Shown here one piece after another: positions 1-9,254 of a stretch of DNA of 64,000 bases. The notes beneath the pieces are model-generated. The model had not been told where the DNA came from. It made no database searches and worked only from the letters and a program-made list of their open reading frames with translations. Source of the DNA: Planctomycetota bacterium (lineage in GTDB: Bacteria; Planctomycetota; UBA8742; UBA2392); assembly GCA_025993795.1 (NCBI GenBank), contig JAMQHL010000006.1, positions 1 to 64,000 of the forward strand. The letters are read 5' to 3'. Position numbers and translations under genes: made by a program. Each line of letters begins with the position of its first letter. Position 1 is the first letter of the stretch.

Positions 1-844
1 CGCCAACCACGTCGCCCGTCAGAGTGGTGGCGGTCAGCGTGGTGAATGCGCCGGTAGCGGGTGTTGTTGAGCCGATCGCGCCGGGTGAAGCCCAGGTCCC
101 GCCAAGCAGCGCCAGCGCGTTGGTCGCCGTGGCTGCCGTGCCGCTGATGTCGATGGCGTAGGTGCCGCTAAGGTTCGCAGAAGGAATCACGCCGAGGAGC
201 GCAGTGGCCGTAAGTGAGGTCAAAGCGCTGCCGTCGCCTGTGAAGCTCGTGGCGACAATGCCACCCGTGAAAGTGTTGGTTGCGTTGCTCAGCAATGCGA
301 AGTCGGTGGTGCTGAGGCCGCCGAGCGTCGCGGCGTCCACATTGGTAAGGTTGGCGCCGTTGCCGCTGAAGCTGTTGGCCGTAATGTCGCCCGTAAACGT
401 GTTGGTCGCGGCGGCCAACTGCGCAAATGCGCTAGCCGCCAGGCCGCCCAGGGCGCTGGCGTCCTTGGCGTGGTGCGCGAATGCCGATGCGGTCAGCAGA
501 TAGCGCGGTGTCATTTCGCCGTCGCTGTTAACTTCAAGGCCGAGATACACGGGCTGGCTGAAGTCCACGCCGGTGATTGCGGTTGTCGCGCCCAGTTCAG
601 CGTTGAACACGCCGTTGCCGTTGGGCGTGATGGCCTGCGCCTCAGTCCAGAGGACGCTTCCGCCGCTTGGTGTCGTGTACATCCGGAAGGTCACGGTCAC
701 ACCGGTGCTTGTCGGTACGCCGGACGTGCGGTCGGAAAGCCGGCCCTGGAAGCGCATGCGCTCATTGGCTTGAGCCTGCGCTTCGGTCATGCCCACGATT
801 GCAACCGAGAGCACAAGCAGCGTAACTAGAATGCGAATCGTCAT
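1..844 (-). CDS. Secreted repeat protein, tail-fibre/collagen-like (partial, 3' end outside window)
   Basis: This reading frame is open from the ATG at 844 to the window edge, so only the N-terminal ~281 residues are visible. It starts with a signal peptide (hydrophobic stretch ending in AQAQA). A beta-rich region follows with FQGRL and VYLGLEVNSDGEMTPR. From about residue 115 there are repeated units of the type TFTG.I.A.SF.G(N/D)G..LT, together with LGGL. Such repeats are typical of trimeric phage-tail-like or adhesin-like stalks in secreted bacterial proteins. The start is supported by GAGGAGGCGGACC just upstream. The gene lies 29 bp after the TPR lipoprotein gene (874-1686) and is probably co-transcribed with it. 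Function is not known. A C-terminal anchor, if any, is outside the window. Confidence 0.8.
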   Translation of the reverse strand, partial: MTIRILVTLLVLSVAIVGMTEAQAQANERMRFQGRLSDRTSGVPTSTGVTVTFRMYTTPSGGSVLWTEAQAITPNGNGVFNAELGATTAITGVDFSQPVYLGLEVNSDGEMTPRYLLTASAFAHHAKDASALGGLAASAFAQLAAATNTFTGDITANSFSGNGANLTNVDAATLGGLSTTDFALLSNATNTFTGGIVATSFTGDGSALTSLTATALLGVIPSANLSGTYAIDISGTAATATNALALLGGTWASPGAIGSTTPATGAFTTLTATTLTGDVVG

Positions 845-873
845 GGTCCGCCTCCTCAGCGGGTTTGAGATGG

Positions 874-1686
874 CTACTCGAATTTCATCTTGTCGCTCTC
901 GTCGCGGGCTTCGTACACGTCATACAGCACGCGTCGTACAAGCCGACGAGTCAAAGGTGTAAGGTCTTTCAGTTCATGTGCGCGCTTGGCATGCGTCAGC
1001 GCGTCGTCAAGCCGGGCCTGCTTCAACAGCATGGACGCGAACGACACCAGCGCGTTGGCCAGTTTCTCGTTGTCGCTGGTCGAGAGTTCGATCGCCCGCA
1101 GATAGCGCGCCTCGGCTTGCTGTTTCTGCCCTACCTGCTCCAACACCTTTGCAAGCGCGAGCATCTGGTCAGCGTCGTTCTCGTTGACCCTCAGTTGCGC
1201 GAGGTGCGTCGTGCGCTCTGATTCGCGGCCCAGTGCCTGGCAAAGCGTCGCGAGGCGCTGGATGTAGTAGTTGTGAACCTGGTCGGTGTTCTGCTTCTTC
1301 AGCAGCTCGCGATAGATGGCCAGCGCACGCTCATAAGCCAGTTTGCCCTTGTCCGGCTGTTTGGCCTTGACCAGCGCGTCGCCCAGGCCCACCCAGTTCT
1401 CGGCGTCTTCGGTGCCAGTCTGCTTGAGCTGCTGCGTGATCGCTAGGTCGAACAGGCGCAACGCCTCGTCGATGATGTTGTACTTCAGGTACACACGCGC
1501 CAACTCAGCGTTCACCTGAAACGGATACTCAGGTGCGGCCGGAGTTACGGGCGCCGGCACGGCCGGAGCCTGCGCGGAGTTGTCGGCTGCGTTCGCCGGC
1601 AGCGCTGGGTCAGAATCGCCCTGTGTGCATGAAACCAGCGCAAGCAGCGCCACGAACGCACAGGCAAATAGTCGCAATGAGTTCAT
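874..1686 (-). CDS. TPR-repeat lipoprotein
   Basis: The product is 270 aa from the ATG at 1686 (an in-frame ATG at 1695 is the alternative). It begins with a lipoprotein signal whose lipobox is LVSC, followed by an Ala/Pro-rich linker. The rest is helical TPR-type sequence: repeats recognisable around YPFQVNAELARVYLKYN, AENWVGLGDALVKAKQPDKG, NDADQMLALAKVLEQVGQ and ALVSFASMLLKQARLDDALTHA. TPRs mediate protein-protein contacts, so an envelope scaffold role is inferred. It ends 29 bp upstream of the secreted repeat protein at 1-844, which suggests a two-gene unit in which the lipoprotein might help export or assemble the stalk protein. That last point is inference. Confidence 0.85.
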   Translation of the reverse strand: MNSLRLFACAFVALLALVSCTQGDSDPALPANAADNSAQAPAVPAPVTPAAPEYPFQVNAELARVYLKYNIIDEALRLFDLAITQQLKQTGTEDAENWVGLGDALVKAKQPDKGKLAYERALAIYRELLKKQNTDQVHNYYIQRLATLCQALGRESERTTHLAQLRVNENDADQMLALAKVLEQVGQKQQAEARYLRAIELSTSDNEKLANALVSFASMLLKQARLDDALTHAKRAHELKDLTPLTRRLVRRVLYDVYEARDESDKMKFE

Positions 1687-1917
1687 TTTGTGCATCCGAA
1701 TTGGGGGAGTATGATGTGGCCGTTTCCGTTTGGGAAGTCGATTCTTACTTTCGGGACGCTTTTCTTGCAGTTCCGACGAAGAAAGCGCGATAAATATCAC
1801 GTTGTAATAGCGGTCCTGCTTGCTTCCACGTTGCGGGATTCTTCGATTACTGCCACTCGCACTCCTGTCTTGCGCGCCCGCCCGATCTTGGAGGCGCTTG
1901 GTTTCGATCGCCTGACC

Positions 1918-2079
1918 ATGGCCGCCACGCGCGCCCAATGCCTGTACCTGCTGGGTGACGTTGACGCCGCAAGGCTGCATGCAGCCAGGTTTCGCAAGAT
2001 TGCGGCGGACATGCAGATCGGGCCGGAGCACCACACCCCGCTGGTGGCTGAGGCATTTGTGCGTGTGGCTGGAATCTAG
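1918..2079 (+). pseudogene. Possible gene remnant, TPR-like C-terminal fragment
   Basis: This is the only plausible content in the 389-bp stretch 1687-2075, which otherwise holds no gene. A frame from ATG 1918 (open back to about 1690) encodes LYLLGDVDAARLHAARFRK and ends RVAGI at a TAG that overlaps the end of the convergent thioesterase gene. Codon use in this last ~55 codons looks coding (GC-rich third positions). Upstream of ~1865 the same frame does not look like protein. It may be the 3' end of a decayed gene or a very short real gene. No strong ribosome binding site is seen. Confidence 0.25.
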
Positions 2080-2570
2080 TTCTTGTTCATGCGGGCAGTG
2101 CGGGCGTGGGACTTGCCGGCTTTGCGGGCGTTATAGCGGGCCAGTGCCTCTTGGTTGAGAAGGCGGTCGGTTTCGGTTTCCAGATCAACGGGCGGAACAG
2201 GGGTAGGGCGGTTGTTCTCATCGACGGCGACGAAGCTGAAAAAGGCTTCGCACACCAGTTCGCGCGCGCCGCTGCGTGGTTCTTCGGCGATTGCATTTAC
2301 GTAGATTTCCATGCTGGTGCGCGCCGTGAAGTGCACGCGCGCCGTCATGTCGAGGATGTAGCCGTGGTGGACGGGCGCCAGAAAGTCCACCTTGTCGATA
2401 CTGACGGTGACGCAGTCTTGCCGTGAGTGGCGCAGGGCGGTCATGGCTGCCACGCGGTCGGCCAGCGCCAGCAACTGTCCGCCAAACAGCGTGCCGTGGC
2501 GGTTCAAGTCCTGCGGCGCGACGATCCATGTAAGGCGGCTTTCGCTTTCCGATGCTTTCTTGGCTTGCAT
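2076..2570 (-). CDS. Acyl-CoA thioesterase, hotdog fold (YciA/BACH type)
   Basis: The product is 164 aa from the ATG at 2570, preceded by AGGAGAACCT. It is one hotdog domain. The conserved segment RHGTLFGGQLLALADRVAAM carries the characteristic N/H-x-x-x-x-GG and the acidic residue on the central helix. It is followed by VSIDKVDFLAPVHHG and YVNAIAEEP, as in YciA/YkhA and cytosolic acyl-CoA hydrolases. These hydrolyse acyl-CoA to free acid and CoA in the cytoplasm, and the chain-length preference cannot be read here. The C-terminal end is basic. The gene is divergent from the YkgJ-type gene, with 43 bp between starts. Confidence 0.9.
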   Translation of the reverse strand: MQAKKASESESRLTWIVAPQDLNRHGTLFGGQLLALADRVAAMTALRHSRQDCVTVSIDKVDFLAPVHHGYILDMTARVHFTARTSMEIYVNAIAEEPRSGARELVCEAFFSFVAVDENNRPTPVPPVDLETETDRLLNQEALARYNARKAGKSHARTARMNKN

Positions 2571-2613
2571 AGGTTCTCCTTGCGCCTGACGCGCCGCAGA
2601 AGAAGATAGCGCC

Positions 2614-3225
2614 GTGACTGAGCAAACGCATCCGCTGATTCGCCAACTCGAGTCTGTGTGCGCGCAGGCTGACGCGGAGTTCGAGCGAGGACGCGCAGTC
2701 CATGGTACACGCATCCTGTGCGCCGCCGGGTGCAACTCGTGCTGTTCGCAGCTCTTCCAGATCACCGAGGTCGAAGCCGCCCGCATCGCCGCCCATGTGG
2801 CGCAATTGCCGCAGATCCAGCGCGACCTGCTGCAATCCCGGGCCGAAGAAAACCTGCGAAAGCGGGCATGGCTGTTCGGCGGCAACGAACGCTGGGGCGA
2901 CGGCCTGAGCGGAGGCGGCAACCCCTGCCCCGCGCTTACGCCCGAGGGCGCGTGCGGTATGTACGACGCGCGGCCGGTCATGTGCCGCAAGTTCGGTGTG
3001 CCGATCTTCAACCCCGACAAGCCGCAGAGCGTGATGGCCTGCGAACTCAACTTCAAGCCCGGCGAGGCATTCGAGGATGCACAGCTCGTAAGCAACCAGA
3101 CCGCGCTGTATCGCGCACAGCAGCGATTGCAGGCCGATTGGAATGAAGCAGGCGGCCGGCGGGACGATCGACCCTGGAACGTCGCCCGCGCCATTGTCGA
3201 GGACGCCCGCGAGTTTCTTCCTTAA
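2614..3225 (+). CDS. YkgJ-family cysteine-cluster protein
   Basis: The product is 203 aa with a GTG start at 2614. An N-terminal group of cysteines (C36, C40, C43, C44 in ILCAAGCNSCCSQ) and a later group (NPCPALTPEGACGMYDARPV followed by MC, then MACEL) match the YkgJ/UPF0153 'putative zinc- or iron-chelating' family. Members have an 8-Cys signature and unknown enzymatic role. The ARPVMCRKFG block is the most diagnostic part. It ends 8 bp before the zinc-ribbon gene at 3234, so the two are probably translated from one message. Confidence 0.85.
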   Translation: MTEQTHPLIRQLESVCAQADAEFERGRAVHGTRILCAAGCNSCCSQLFQITEVEAARIAAHVAQLPQIQRDLLQSRAEENLRKRAWLFGGNERWGDGLSGGGNPCPALTPEGACGMYDARPVMCRKFGVPIFNPDKPQSVMACELNFKPGEAFEDAQLVSNQTALYRAQQRLQADWNEAGGRRDDRPWNVARAIVEDAREFLP

Positions 3226-3233
3226 GAGAAGCC

Positions 3234-4514
3234 ATGGCTCACGTGATTCATCTGCGGTGTGACCGCTGCGGCGCCCCGGTGGACGGCCGCGAGGTCTGGA
3301 TGCGCTGCGGAAGTTGCGGCGCGACTGCGGGCTTCAATTTCAGTGGCTGGACCGAATCACCCGAGTTTGCCGAGTTCCAGCGCAACAGCATGCTGGACCC
3401 GCAAGGCTACGTCGCCCGCTGGAACCACCACAACGCCGAGCTTGATCGCGCCGTAACGCTGCTGCGGAAATCACCGGCTGAGGCCCTTGCCGTCGCGACC
3501 GAACAAGCAGAGTTCGTGCTGACAAACTCTGCTTGGATGTTCCCGCCCCATGCGGCGCATGACCCGCAAACGCGCGAGGCTTACGGGCGCTGGATGGGCT
3601 TTGAGCTGCTGCACCACCGCTTGCCCGGACGCATTCGCGACCTTTACGACCAGCTAAACCAGGCGACGGCAGCGATCGGCTTCGGCGCGAACGAGAACCC
3701 GCTGCCTGCGTTCCGCAAGATGATTGACGTGTTGCGCCGGATGCTGACAGCCCGCTACGAGCTTGGCTCGCCGCCAGATCCTGAGGGCCTGAGCGTCGAA
3801 GCAAGGCTGCGCGTGCAGGCAGCGCAGATGGTGGGAGCATACCTGCGCATGGTGTCGCCAGAGCTGCATGTGCCGCTGTTGCAGGCCATCTATGGCGCCG
3901 AGTGCATTGAAGCGGGCGCCGTCAGCACACAGGACTACACCGTTTTCTTTGACTGGGAGTGCCCGCTGTGCGGGTTGTTTTCGCCGCAGTCTGTCAGCAC
4001 CGACATGATGACTTGCCCCGGGTGCTATTGCTCCCGGCATTTTGAAGCGTCGCCGTTGGGTTGGGGGGCGGTTGCGGCGCTGTGCCACGGTTGTGGTTCG
4101 CGCATTGAAATCGCGGAGCGCCGGATGCTTGCAGCCTGCGGGTACTGTACCTCACAGGTCAAGCGCTACGTGCGGGCCGGCGACGCGCATCGTTCGCTGG
4201 TCGCTGAGGTGAAGGCTCGAACGGCAGCCCGGTTGGGGTACGACGTCGCCGGGGTGAACCAGGAAAGCCAGGGCCTTGGCGTAACGCCGGGAAATCGGCT
4301 CGAGAGGCTGCGGGACGGGCTGGTGCGCATCGCGCAGTGGTATAGCAAGTTCCTGACGCCCACGCGCTATCTCGGTTTCGCACGCGCCAGCCAACCCGGC
4401 GATGTCGCGGCACTGCTGGCGGAAACAGAGGCGGCAGTCACGCAGCAAGGCCCGCCCGAAGCTGTCGAGATCGTGCGAAAAGCGCGCGGAAAGCTGTCTG
4501 AAATGTCGGCGTAA
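3234..4514 (+). CDS. Triple zinc-ribbon protein of unknown function
   Basis: This 426-aa protein is not assigned to a named family. Three CxxC-based zinc sites are visible: C9/C12 with C25/C28 at the N-terminus, then C243/C246 with C261/C264, and C284/C287 with C302/C305. Between the first and second sites lies an alpha-helical region (residues ~60-225) rich in Ala, Leu and Arg. The C-terminal ~110 residues are helical and end in a charged tail. No signal peptide or membrane segment is seen, so it should be cytoplasmic. The start ATG 3234 follows TAAGAGAAGCC closely after the YkgJ-type gene, suggesting co-expression. The ribbons could bind nucleic acid or protein, but this is not established. 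Confidence 0.75.
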   Translation: MAHVIHLRCDRCGAPVDGREVWMRCGSCGATAGFNFSGWTESPEFAEFQRNSMLDPQGYVARWNHHNAELDRAVTLLRKSPAEALAVATEQAEFVLTNSAWMFPPHAAHDPQTREAYGRWMGFELLHHRLPGRIRDLYDQLNQATAAIGFGANENPLPAFRKMIDVLRRMLTARYELGSPPDPEGLSVEARLRVQAAQMVGAYLRMVSPELHVPLLQAIYGAECIEAGAVSTQDYTVFFDWECPLCGLFSPQSVSTDMMTCPGCYCSRHFEASPLGWGAVAALCHGCGSRIEIAERRMLAACGYCTSQVKRYVRAGDAHRSLVAEVKARTAARLGYDVAGVNQESQGLGVTPGNRLERLRDGLVRIAQWYSKFLTPTRYLGFARASQPGDVAALLAETEAAVTQQGPPEAVEIVRKARGKLSEMSA

Positions 4515-4636
4515 GCGCGAGGCGCGCATTACAAAGTTTTCCACATTGCCGGGGGGACAAGCGTCGCCGGTGCTTGTTATAAACCTGCCGCTTCACGGGC
4601 CCGCGTTCGGTCCGGAGTTCGAACGCAACCCTTGAT

Positions 4637-4695
4637 CCGTACCGGAAGCTAACCGCAGGCGATTGAGCGCCTGACCGGCTTCCCTGTTGGTACGG
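4637..4695 (+). promoter_or_regulatory. Structured RNA leader just upstream of ptsI
   Basis: A nested, almost uninterrupted hairpin ends 10 nt before the ptsI start codon. P1 pairs CCGTACC (4637-4643) with GGTACGG (4689-4695). P2 pairs GGAAGC (4644-4649) with GCTTCC (4678-4683). P3 pairs CAGGCG (4656-4661) with CGCCTG (4668-4673) over a 6-nt loop. All three stems are perfect. It is not followed by a T-run, so it is not a terminator. Its place over the translation start region suggests a cis-regulatory RNA or a protein-binding site. It matches no riboswitch class I recognise. Confidence 0.5.
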
Positions 4696-4705
4696 TTGGG
4701 TAGAG

Positions 4706-6454
4706 ATGGAAATCAAGAGCGGCATCCCGGTTTCTCCGGGCGTGGCGATCGCGCCTGCGTTGGTGCTGGATTCGGAATCTTTCCGTATCCCGCGCCGCTT
4801 CATACGCAAGGATGAAGTCGACACCGAGCTCAAGCGCTTTGAACTTGCACGCACCAAGGCCATCGAAGAAATCTCCGAGATCCGCGACAGCATCCACTCG
4901 ATCGTCAAAGAAGAAGTCGGGCTGATCTTCAACGCCCACTTGCAGATGCTGAACGATCCGCTGATCACCCGCGAGATCCCCGAGAAGATCAAGGCCAAGC
5001 GCTATACACCGGAGTATGCCGTTTCGCGCGTGTTCAAGAAAATCATCAAGCCGATGAAAGAAATCAACGACGCGTACTTTTTGCAGCGCGTGAACGATTT
5101 CTATGACATCCAGAAGCGCCTGCTGCGAAACCTGCTGGGCCAGCGCGCCCATGACCTGGCGGCGCTGGACCGCAAGGTCGTTGTTGTCGCCCACGACCTG
5201 ACACCAAGCCAGACCGCGACGCTGAACAAGGCCATGGTCGCCGGGTTCGTCACGGATGTCGGCGGCGCAACCAGCCACACGGCGATTCTTGCCAATGCAC
5301 TCGGTATTCCGGCGGTGGTGGGGCTCGGCACGATCACCAGCGATGTCAGCGGCGGCGACGTGGTGATTGTGGACGGCAAGTCGGGGCGCGTGATCGTCAA
5401 CCCCGACGACGCGACCCGCGCCAAGTACGAGGCCCGTGGCCAGGGCTACATCGACCGCGAGAAACGACTGGCCGACGCTGCTGCCAAGGCAAGTCGTACC
5501 ACTGCCGACGACGTGGCGGTGCACCTGTACGCGAACATCGAGTGGGACAATGAAATTGAGCTGGCGCTGAAACTGGGGGCGGAAGGCGTGGGGTTGTTCC
5601 GCACCGAGTTCATTTACGGGCAGTACGGCGCCCACCCGACAGAAGAGCAGCACCTTGAGGTGTACCGGCGGGCGCACGCGGCACTGGAGGGGCGGCCGCT
5701 GACGCTGCGCACCATGGACTTCGGGGCCGACAAGTTCGCCGCCGAGGTCGGCCTTGAGCACGAGGAGAACCCGTTTCTCGGTTGCCGCAGCATACGTTTG
5801 AGCCTGCGAGAGCCCAGCCTGCTGATCACGCAGGTGCGCGCGGCGCTGCGCGCAGCGACGATGGGTCCGACGCGCCTGATGCTGCCGATGGTCGGCAGCG
5901 TAGAAGAATATCGCTCCGGCCGATTGCTTATCCAGAACACGATCACTGACCTCAAGCGCGAGGGCATTGACCACCGCGCAGACGTGCCGGTCGGCATGAT
6001 GGTCGAGGTGCCAAGCGCAGCGCTGATCGTAGAGCATTTCCTGAAAGAGTGCGATTTCTTCAGCATCGGCACGAACGACCTGGTGCAGTATACGCTTGCG
6101 GTTGACCGCAATAACCAGTACGTCGCCGGGTTGTTCAAGCACACAAACCCCGCAGTGCTGAAGCTGATCCATCATGTCATCAAGACCTGCACTGATGCCG
6201 GCAAGCCGGTAAGCGTGTGCGGCGAGATGGCAGGCGAGGCCCGCTACGCGGTACTGCTTCTGGGGATGGGATTGCGTAATTTCAGCGTTGGTCCCACGGC
6301 GTTGCCCGAGTTGCGCACCCTGCTGTCACGCGTCAAGACGAGCGAGGCAATCGAACTGGCCACCAGGGCACTGGGTATGACCAGTGCCGACGAAATCGCT
6401 GCCATCCTCGACATTGAGGCCGAACGACTTCTGCCCAGTGAAGAGTTCGGATAA
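4706..6454 (+). CDS. ptsI: Phosphoenolpyruvate-protein phosphotransferase (PTS enzyme I)
   Basis: The 582-aa product has normal enzyme I length. It takes phosphate from PEP and passes it to HPr in the cytoplasm. The phosphorylated histidine is H191 in GGATSHTAI. The PEP-binding barrel has GLFRTEF (R299), a variant RTMDFGADK block, VPVGMMVEVPSA, the second signature DFFSIGTNDLVQYTLAVDRN (from 450) and the active-site C505 in SVCGEMAG. There is no GAF domain, so it is the carbohydrate-type rather than the PtsP form. No HPr or EII gene is nearby. Start ATG 4706 follows GGGTAGAG. It is preceded by a structured leader and followed 27 bp later by the MscS gene. Confidence 0.95.
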   Translation: MEIKSGIPVSPGVAIAPALVLDSESFRIPRRFIRKDEVDTELKRFELARTKAIEEISEIRDSIHSIVKEEVGLIFNAHLQMLNDPLITREIPEKIKAKRYTPEYAVSRVFKKIIKPMKEINDAYFLQRVNDFYDIQKRLLRNLLGQRAHDLAALDRKVVVVAHDLTPSQTATLNKAMVAGFVTDVGGATSHTAILANALGIPAVVGLGTITSDVSGGDVVIVDGKSGRVIVNPDDATRAKYEARGQGYIDREKRLADAAAKASRTTADDVAVHLYANIEWDNEIELALKLGAEGVGLFRTEFIYGQYGAHPTEEQHLEVYRRAHAALEGRPLTLRTMDFGADKFAAEVGLEHEENPFLGCRSIRLSLREPSLLITQVRAALRAATMGPTRLMLPMVGSVEEYRSGRLLIQNTITDLKREGIDHRADVPVGMMVEVPSAALIVEHFLKECDFFSIGTNDLVQYTLAVDRNNQYVAGLFKHTNPAVLKLIHHVIKTCTDAGKPVSVCGEMAGEARYAVLLLGMGLRNFSVGPTALPELRTLLSRVKTSEAIELATRALGMTSADEIAAILDIEAERLLPSEEFG

Positions 6455-6481
6455 TGAAGCACGAGAATCGAGGCTGAAAGA

Positions 6482-9250
6482 GTGAAACATCAACTGCTGC
6501 TCTTGCTGATGCTGTTTGTTCTGCCCATCGGCCTGCGTGCACAGGAAACGTTGCCGCCGGCCAAGACCGAAACCGCTGACCCGCTTCCTGCGCTGCCGGC
6601 GCCGCCCTACGTCAAGGAACATGCACCGGCAATCAGGGCGCACATTGAGGGCGCACGCAGGTCGCAGGTTGCAACGGGCGAGCAGCTGGCCCAGGCGGAA
6701 ACCGCCGCCGCAGAGGAAGAGCTTGCACCTGAAGAGAAGGCGCTTCGCGACGCCGAGGTCTCGCGTCTCAAGGGCGTGATCGCCGGCTTGGCCAAGACCG
6801 TTGAGACGCTCAAGGACGCGCTGAACCAGGCCGAGTCCGGACCGACGCAGGAGCAACTGGACGCCCGCCGCGAGTACGACCGGCTGGTGGCACTGGGCGA
6901 CCGCGTGCTGCAGGACCTGGTTGCCGAGCCCAAGCTGGAAGAAAAACAAACCGAAGGCAGCCACGCGCGCGCCATTCGCGAAGCCGAGGAAGAACTGGCG
7001 CGCATCACAAGGCTCGGGCAGCAGGCCGGGGCACAGGACGTGCAGTCCAGTCGCGTGTATGAGCGCCTTTCCGACCTTGAAAAGATCGAGTACGAGCTGC
7101 GCTGGGCCGACCAGCGCCTGAAACTTGCGATCGACGAGTATGACCAGATCGACAAGCACGTTTTCGTGGCCTATGTGCTTTATGAAGCGCACGCCATTGA
7201 GGGCCTGCGCGCGCTACACGCGGCGCGCGACGAATGGTGGGGCAAGTTTGCCGGCTCGCCCGCCGAAACGCTGGACCTGGCAGGTCTGCCGCGGCCGACC
7301 GCAGAAGTCGGCAGTCTTGCCGACGAAATTGAAGTGCGGCTCAATCGCCGCCGCGGCGTCAACCGCTCGACACAGAAGCTGCGCATTACGGACCTGGAAG
7401 GTCGCCTGCGGTCTGTGCAGGACGAAATCGATACCCGCGAAGACTTCAAGGATCGCCTGGAACAGGATGCACAGCGGCTGAAAGAGCTGATCAGCGCGGC
7501 AGGGGCCAAGGTGAAGGCCAAGGAACCTGAACCCGAGGCGCCCGTGACCGACGAATTGGCCGACTACCAGAAGCTCAGCTGGCGCATCGATGAGTTCGAA
7601 AAGGACATCGTTGAATACCGGGCGCAGCTTGAAGCGCTGGGTGAAGAGCGCGCTCGCCTTGTGAAGAACGCGGAACAGAAGCTCGTCGCGGAAAACGAAG
7701 TAGCGTTGATTGTCGAAAAGACCACCGGGCGGCTGAACGGCCTTCAGGCAAAGTACCAGGTACCGGAGGACGCCACGGCGAGTGAACGTCGCCGCATTGA
7801 AACAGAGGCAGCACTGTACGCGCCGACGATGCTGGTGTTCGTGATCGAGCAACAAGTGGAAGCCGAGCTTGAGCGCCTGAGTGCAGCCAAGCGCGACACG
7901 CGCAATGCCAACACCCAGGTCGAGATTCTCGACAAGCGCGCAGAGCGCCTGAACCAGCGCATCCGCGAGCTGGAAACCGAGCTGCTGCCGGCAGTGAGAT
8001 CAGAGTACTACACGTCCATCGGCGAGACGTTCGGCCTGCGCGCGCTTAAGGTGGTGCTGGTGTTTGCCGTTGCGTGGCTGCTGGTCAAGCTGATCGGCTG
8101 GATCGGCACACCGCTCATCGAGCGTGTGGTGCGGCGCGCGGACAAGAAAGACCAGTTCAGTGCCGACGAGCAGCAGCGCGCCCGCACCCTGCTGCTTGTA
8201 TTCATGACCACGGCGCGGGTAGTCGTTTACATCATCGCGATCATGTTCCTGGTGGCACAGTTTGATGTGAACTACGGGCCGTTGCTGGTTGCCGCCGGTG
8301 GCGTGTCGCTGGCCGTGGGCTTTGGCGCGCAGAGCCTGGTCAAGGACTTCTTTGCCGGGTTTTTCATCCTGCTGGAGGGCCAGTACAGCATCGGCGACGT
8401 CGTCGAGATCAACGGCAAGACCGGCACGGTCGAAAACCTGAACCTGAGGACGACCGTCGTGCGCAGCCTCAACGGCGACGTACACGTGATTCCGAACGGT
8501 CAGATCAGCCTGACGACGAACCTGACCAAGTTGTGGTCGCGCACGATTGTTGATGTCGGCGTGGCCTATGAAGAGAACACCGACGACATCACCGGGGTAC
8601 TCGACGTTGTTGCGCGGGAAATGCGCGAAGATGCCGCGTGGGAGAAGAAGGTGCTTGACCACGTCGTCATGGGTGTTGTGCAGCTCGGGGACAGTGCGGT
8701 TGTGATCCGGGTATTGCTCAAGACCCGCGCCGGCGAGCAGTGGGGCGCATCGCGAGAGTACCTGCGCCGCGTGAAGTTGAAGTTCGACGAACTGGGCATC
8801 GAGATTCCGTGGCCGCAACGCGTGGTCAGCTACAAGAAAGGGACAGAGGACCCCAAAGCGCGCGATCAGGAAACGCGAAAGAAGCGGGCGCGTGTTCTGC
8901 GCTATGTGCGCCGGGGGCGCGGCGAACCAACCGAAGAGGAAATCGTGCTCTCTTCAATGTCGGTCGAAGAACGCGACCGGGCCGAAACGATTGCCAAGCG
9001 CGACGTCGAGATCGCGAAAGGCCAGGCCGCAAGTGGCGGCGACAGCGTCCATGCAGTCGCAACGGAACGCAAGGCAGAGGCGCAAGCCGACGACAGCGTC
9101 AGTGATGCCGAGAAGCTGGCCAAGACCCTCGCAACCCGCCAGATTACAAAGGAGCAGGCGGGCACCGACGCCAAGCCCGAGGCCGCGACAACGCAGGATG
9201 CGCCTCCACCAGCGCCAGGAACTGATGGCGGCAAGAAGCCGACGCCCTGA
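6482..9250 (+). CDS. Large mechanosensitive channel of the MscS family
   Basis: The 922-aa product starts at GTG 6482 with a signal peptide (LLLLLMLFVLPIGLRAQ). Residues ~40-510 are charged, helical and coiled-coil-like, presumably a periplasmic sensor region as in MscK-type channels. Three hydrophobic segments follow (ALKVVLVFAVAWLLVKLIGW, VVVYIIAIMFLVAQF, and a Gly/Ala-rich pore helix VAAGGVSLAVGFGAQSLVKD). Next comes the MscS beta domain, with GQYSIGDVVEI and VIPNGQI. Residues ~790-922 form a long acidic/basic low-complexity cytoplasmic tail ending Pro-rich. The protein would release solutes on osmotic down-shock. It ends directly before a rho-independent terminator. Confidence 0.92.
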   Translation: MKHQLLLLLMLFVLPIGLRAQETLPPAKTETADPLPALPAPPYVKEHAPAIRAHIEGARRSQVATGEQLAQAETAAAEEELAPEEKALRDAEVSRLKGVIAGLAKTVETLKDALNQAESGPTQEQLDARREYDRLVALGDRVLQDLVAEPKLEEKQTEGSHARAIREAEEELARITRLGQQAGAQDVQSSRVYERLSDLEKIEYELRWADQRLKLAIDEYDQIDKHVFVAYVLYEAHAIEGLRALHAARDEWWGKFAGSPAETLDLAGLPRPTAEVGSLADEIEVRLNRRRGVNRSTQKLRITDLEGRLRSVQDEIDTREDFKDRLEQDAQRLKELISAAGAKVKAKEPEPEAPVTDELADYQKLSWRIDEFEKDIVEYRAQLEALGEERARLVKNAEQKLVAENEVALIVEKTTGRLNGLQAKYQVPEDATASERRRIETEAALYAPTMLVFVIEQQVEAELERLSAAKRDTRNANTQVEILDKRAERLNQRIRELETELLPAVRSEYYTSIGETFGLRALKVVLVFAVAWLLVKLIGWIGTPLIERVVRRADKKDQFSADEQQRARTLLLVFMTTARVVVYIIAIMFLVAQFDVNYGPLLVAAGGVSLAVGFGAQSLVKDFFAGFFILLEGQYSIGDVVEINGKTGTVENLNLRTTVVRSLNGDVHVIPNGQISLTTNLTKLWSRTIVDVGVAYEENTDDITGVLDVVAREMREDAAWEKKVLDHVVMGVVQLGDSAVVIRVLLKTRAGEQWGASREYLRRVKLKFDELGIEIPWPQRVVSYKKGTEDPKARDQETRKKRARVLRYVRRGRGEPTEEEIVLSSMSVEERDRAETIAKRDVEIAKGQAASGGDSVHAVATERKAEAQADDSVSDAEKLAKTLATRQITKEQAGTDAKPEAATTQDAPPPAPGTDGGKKPTP

Positions 9251-9254
9251 TCAG

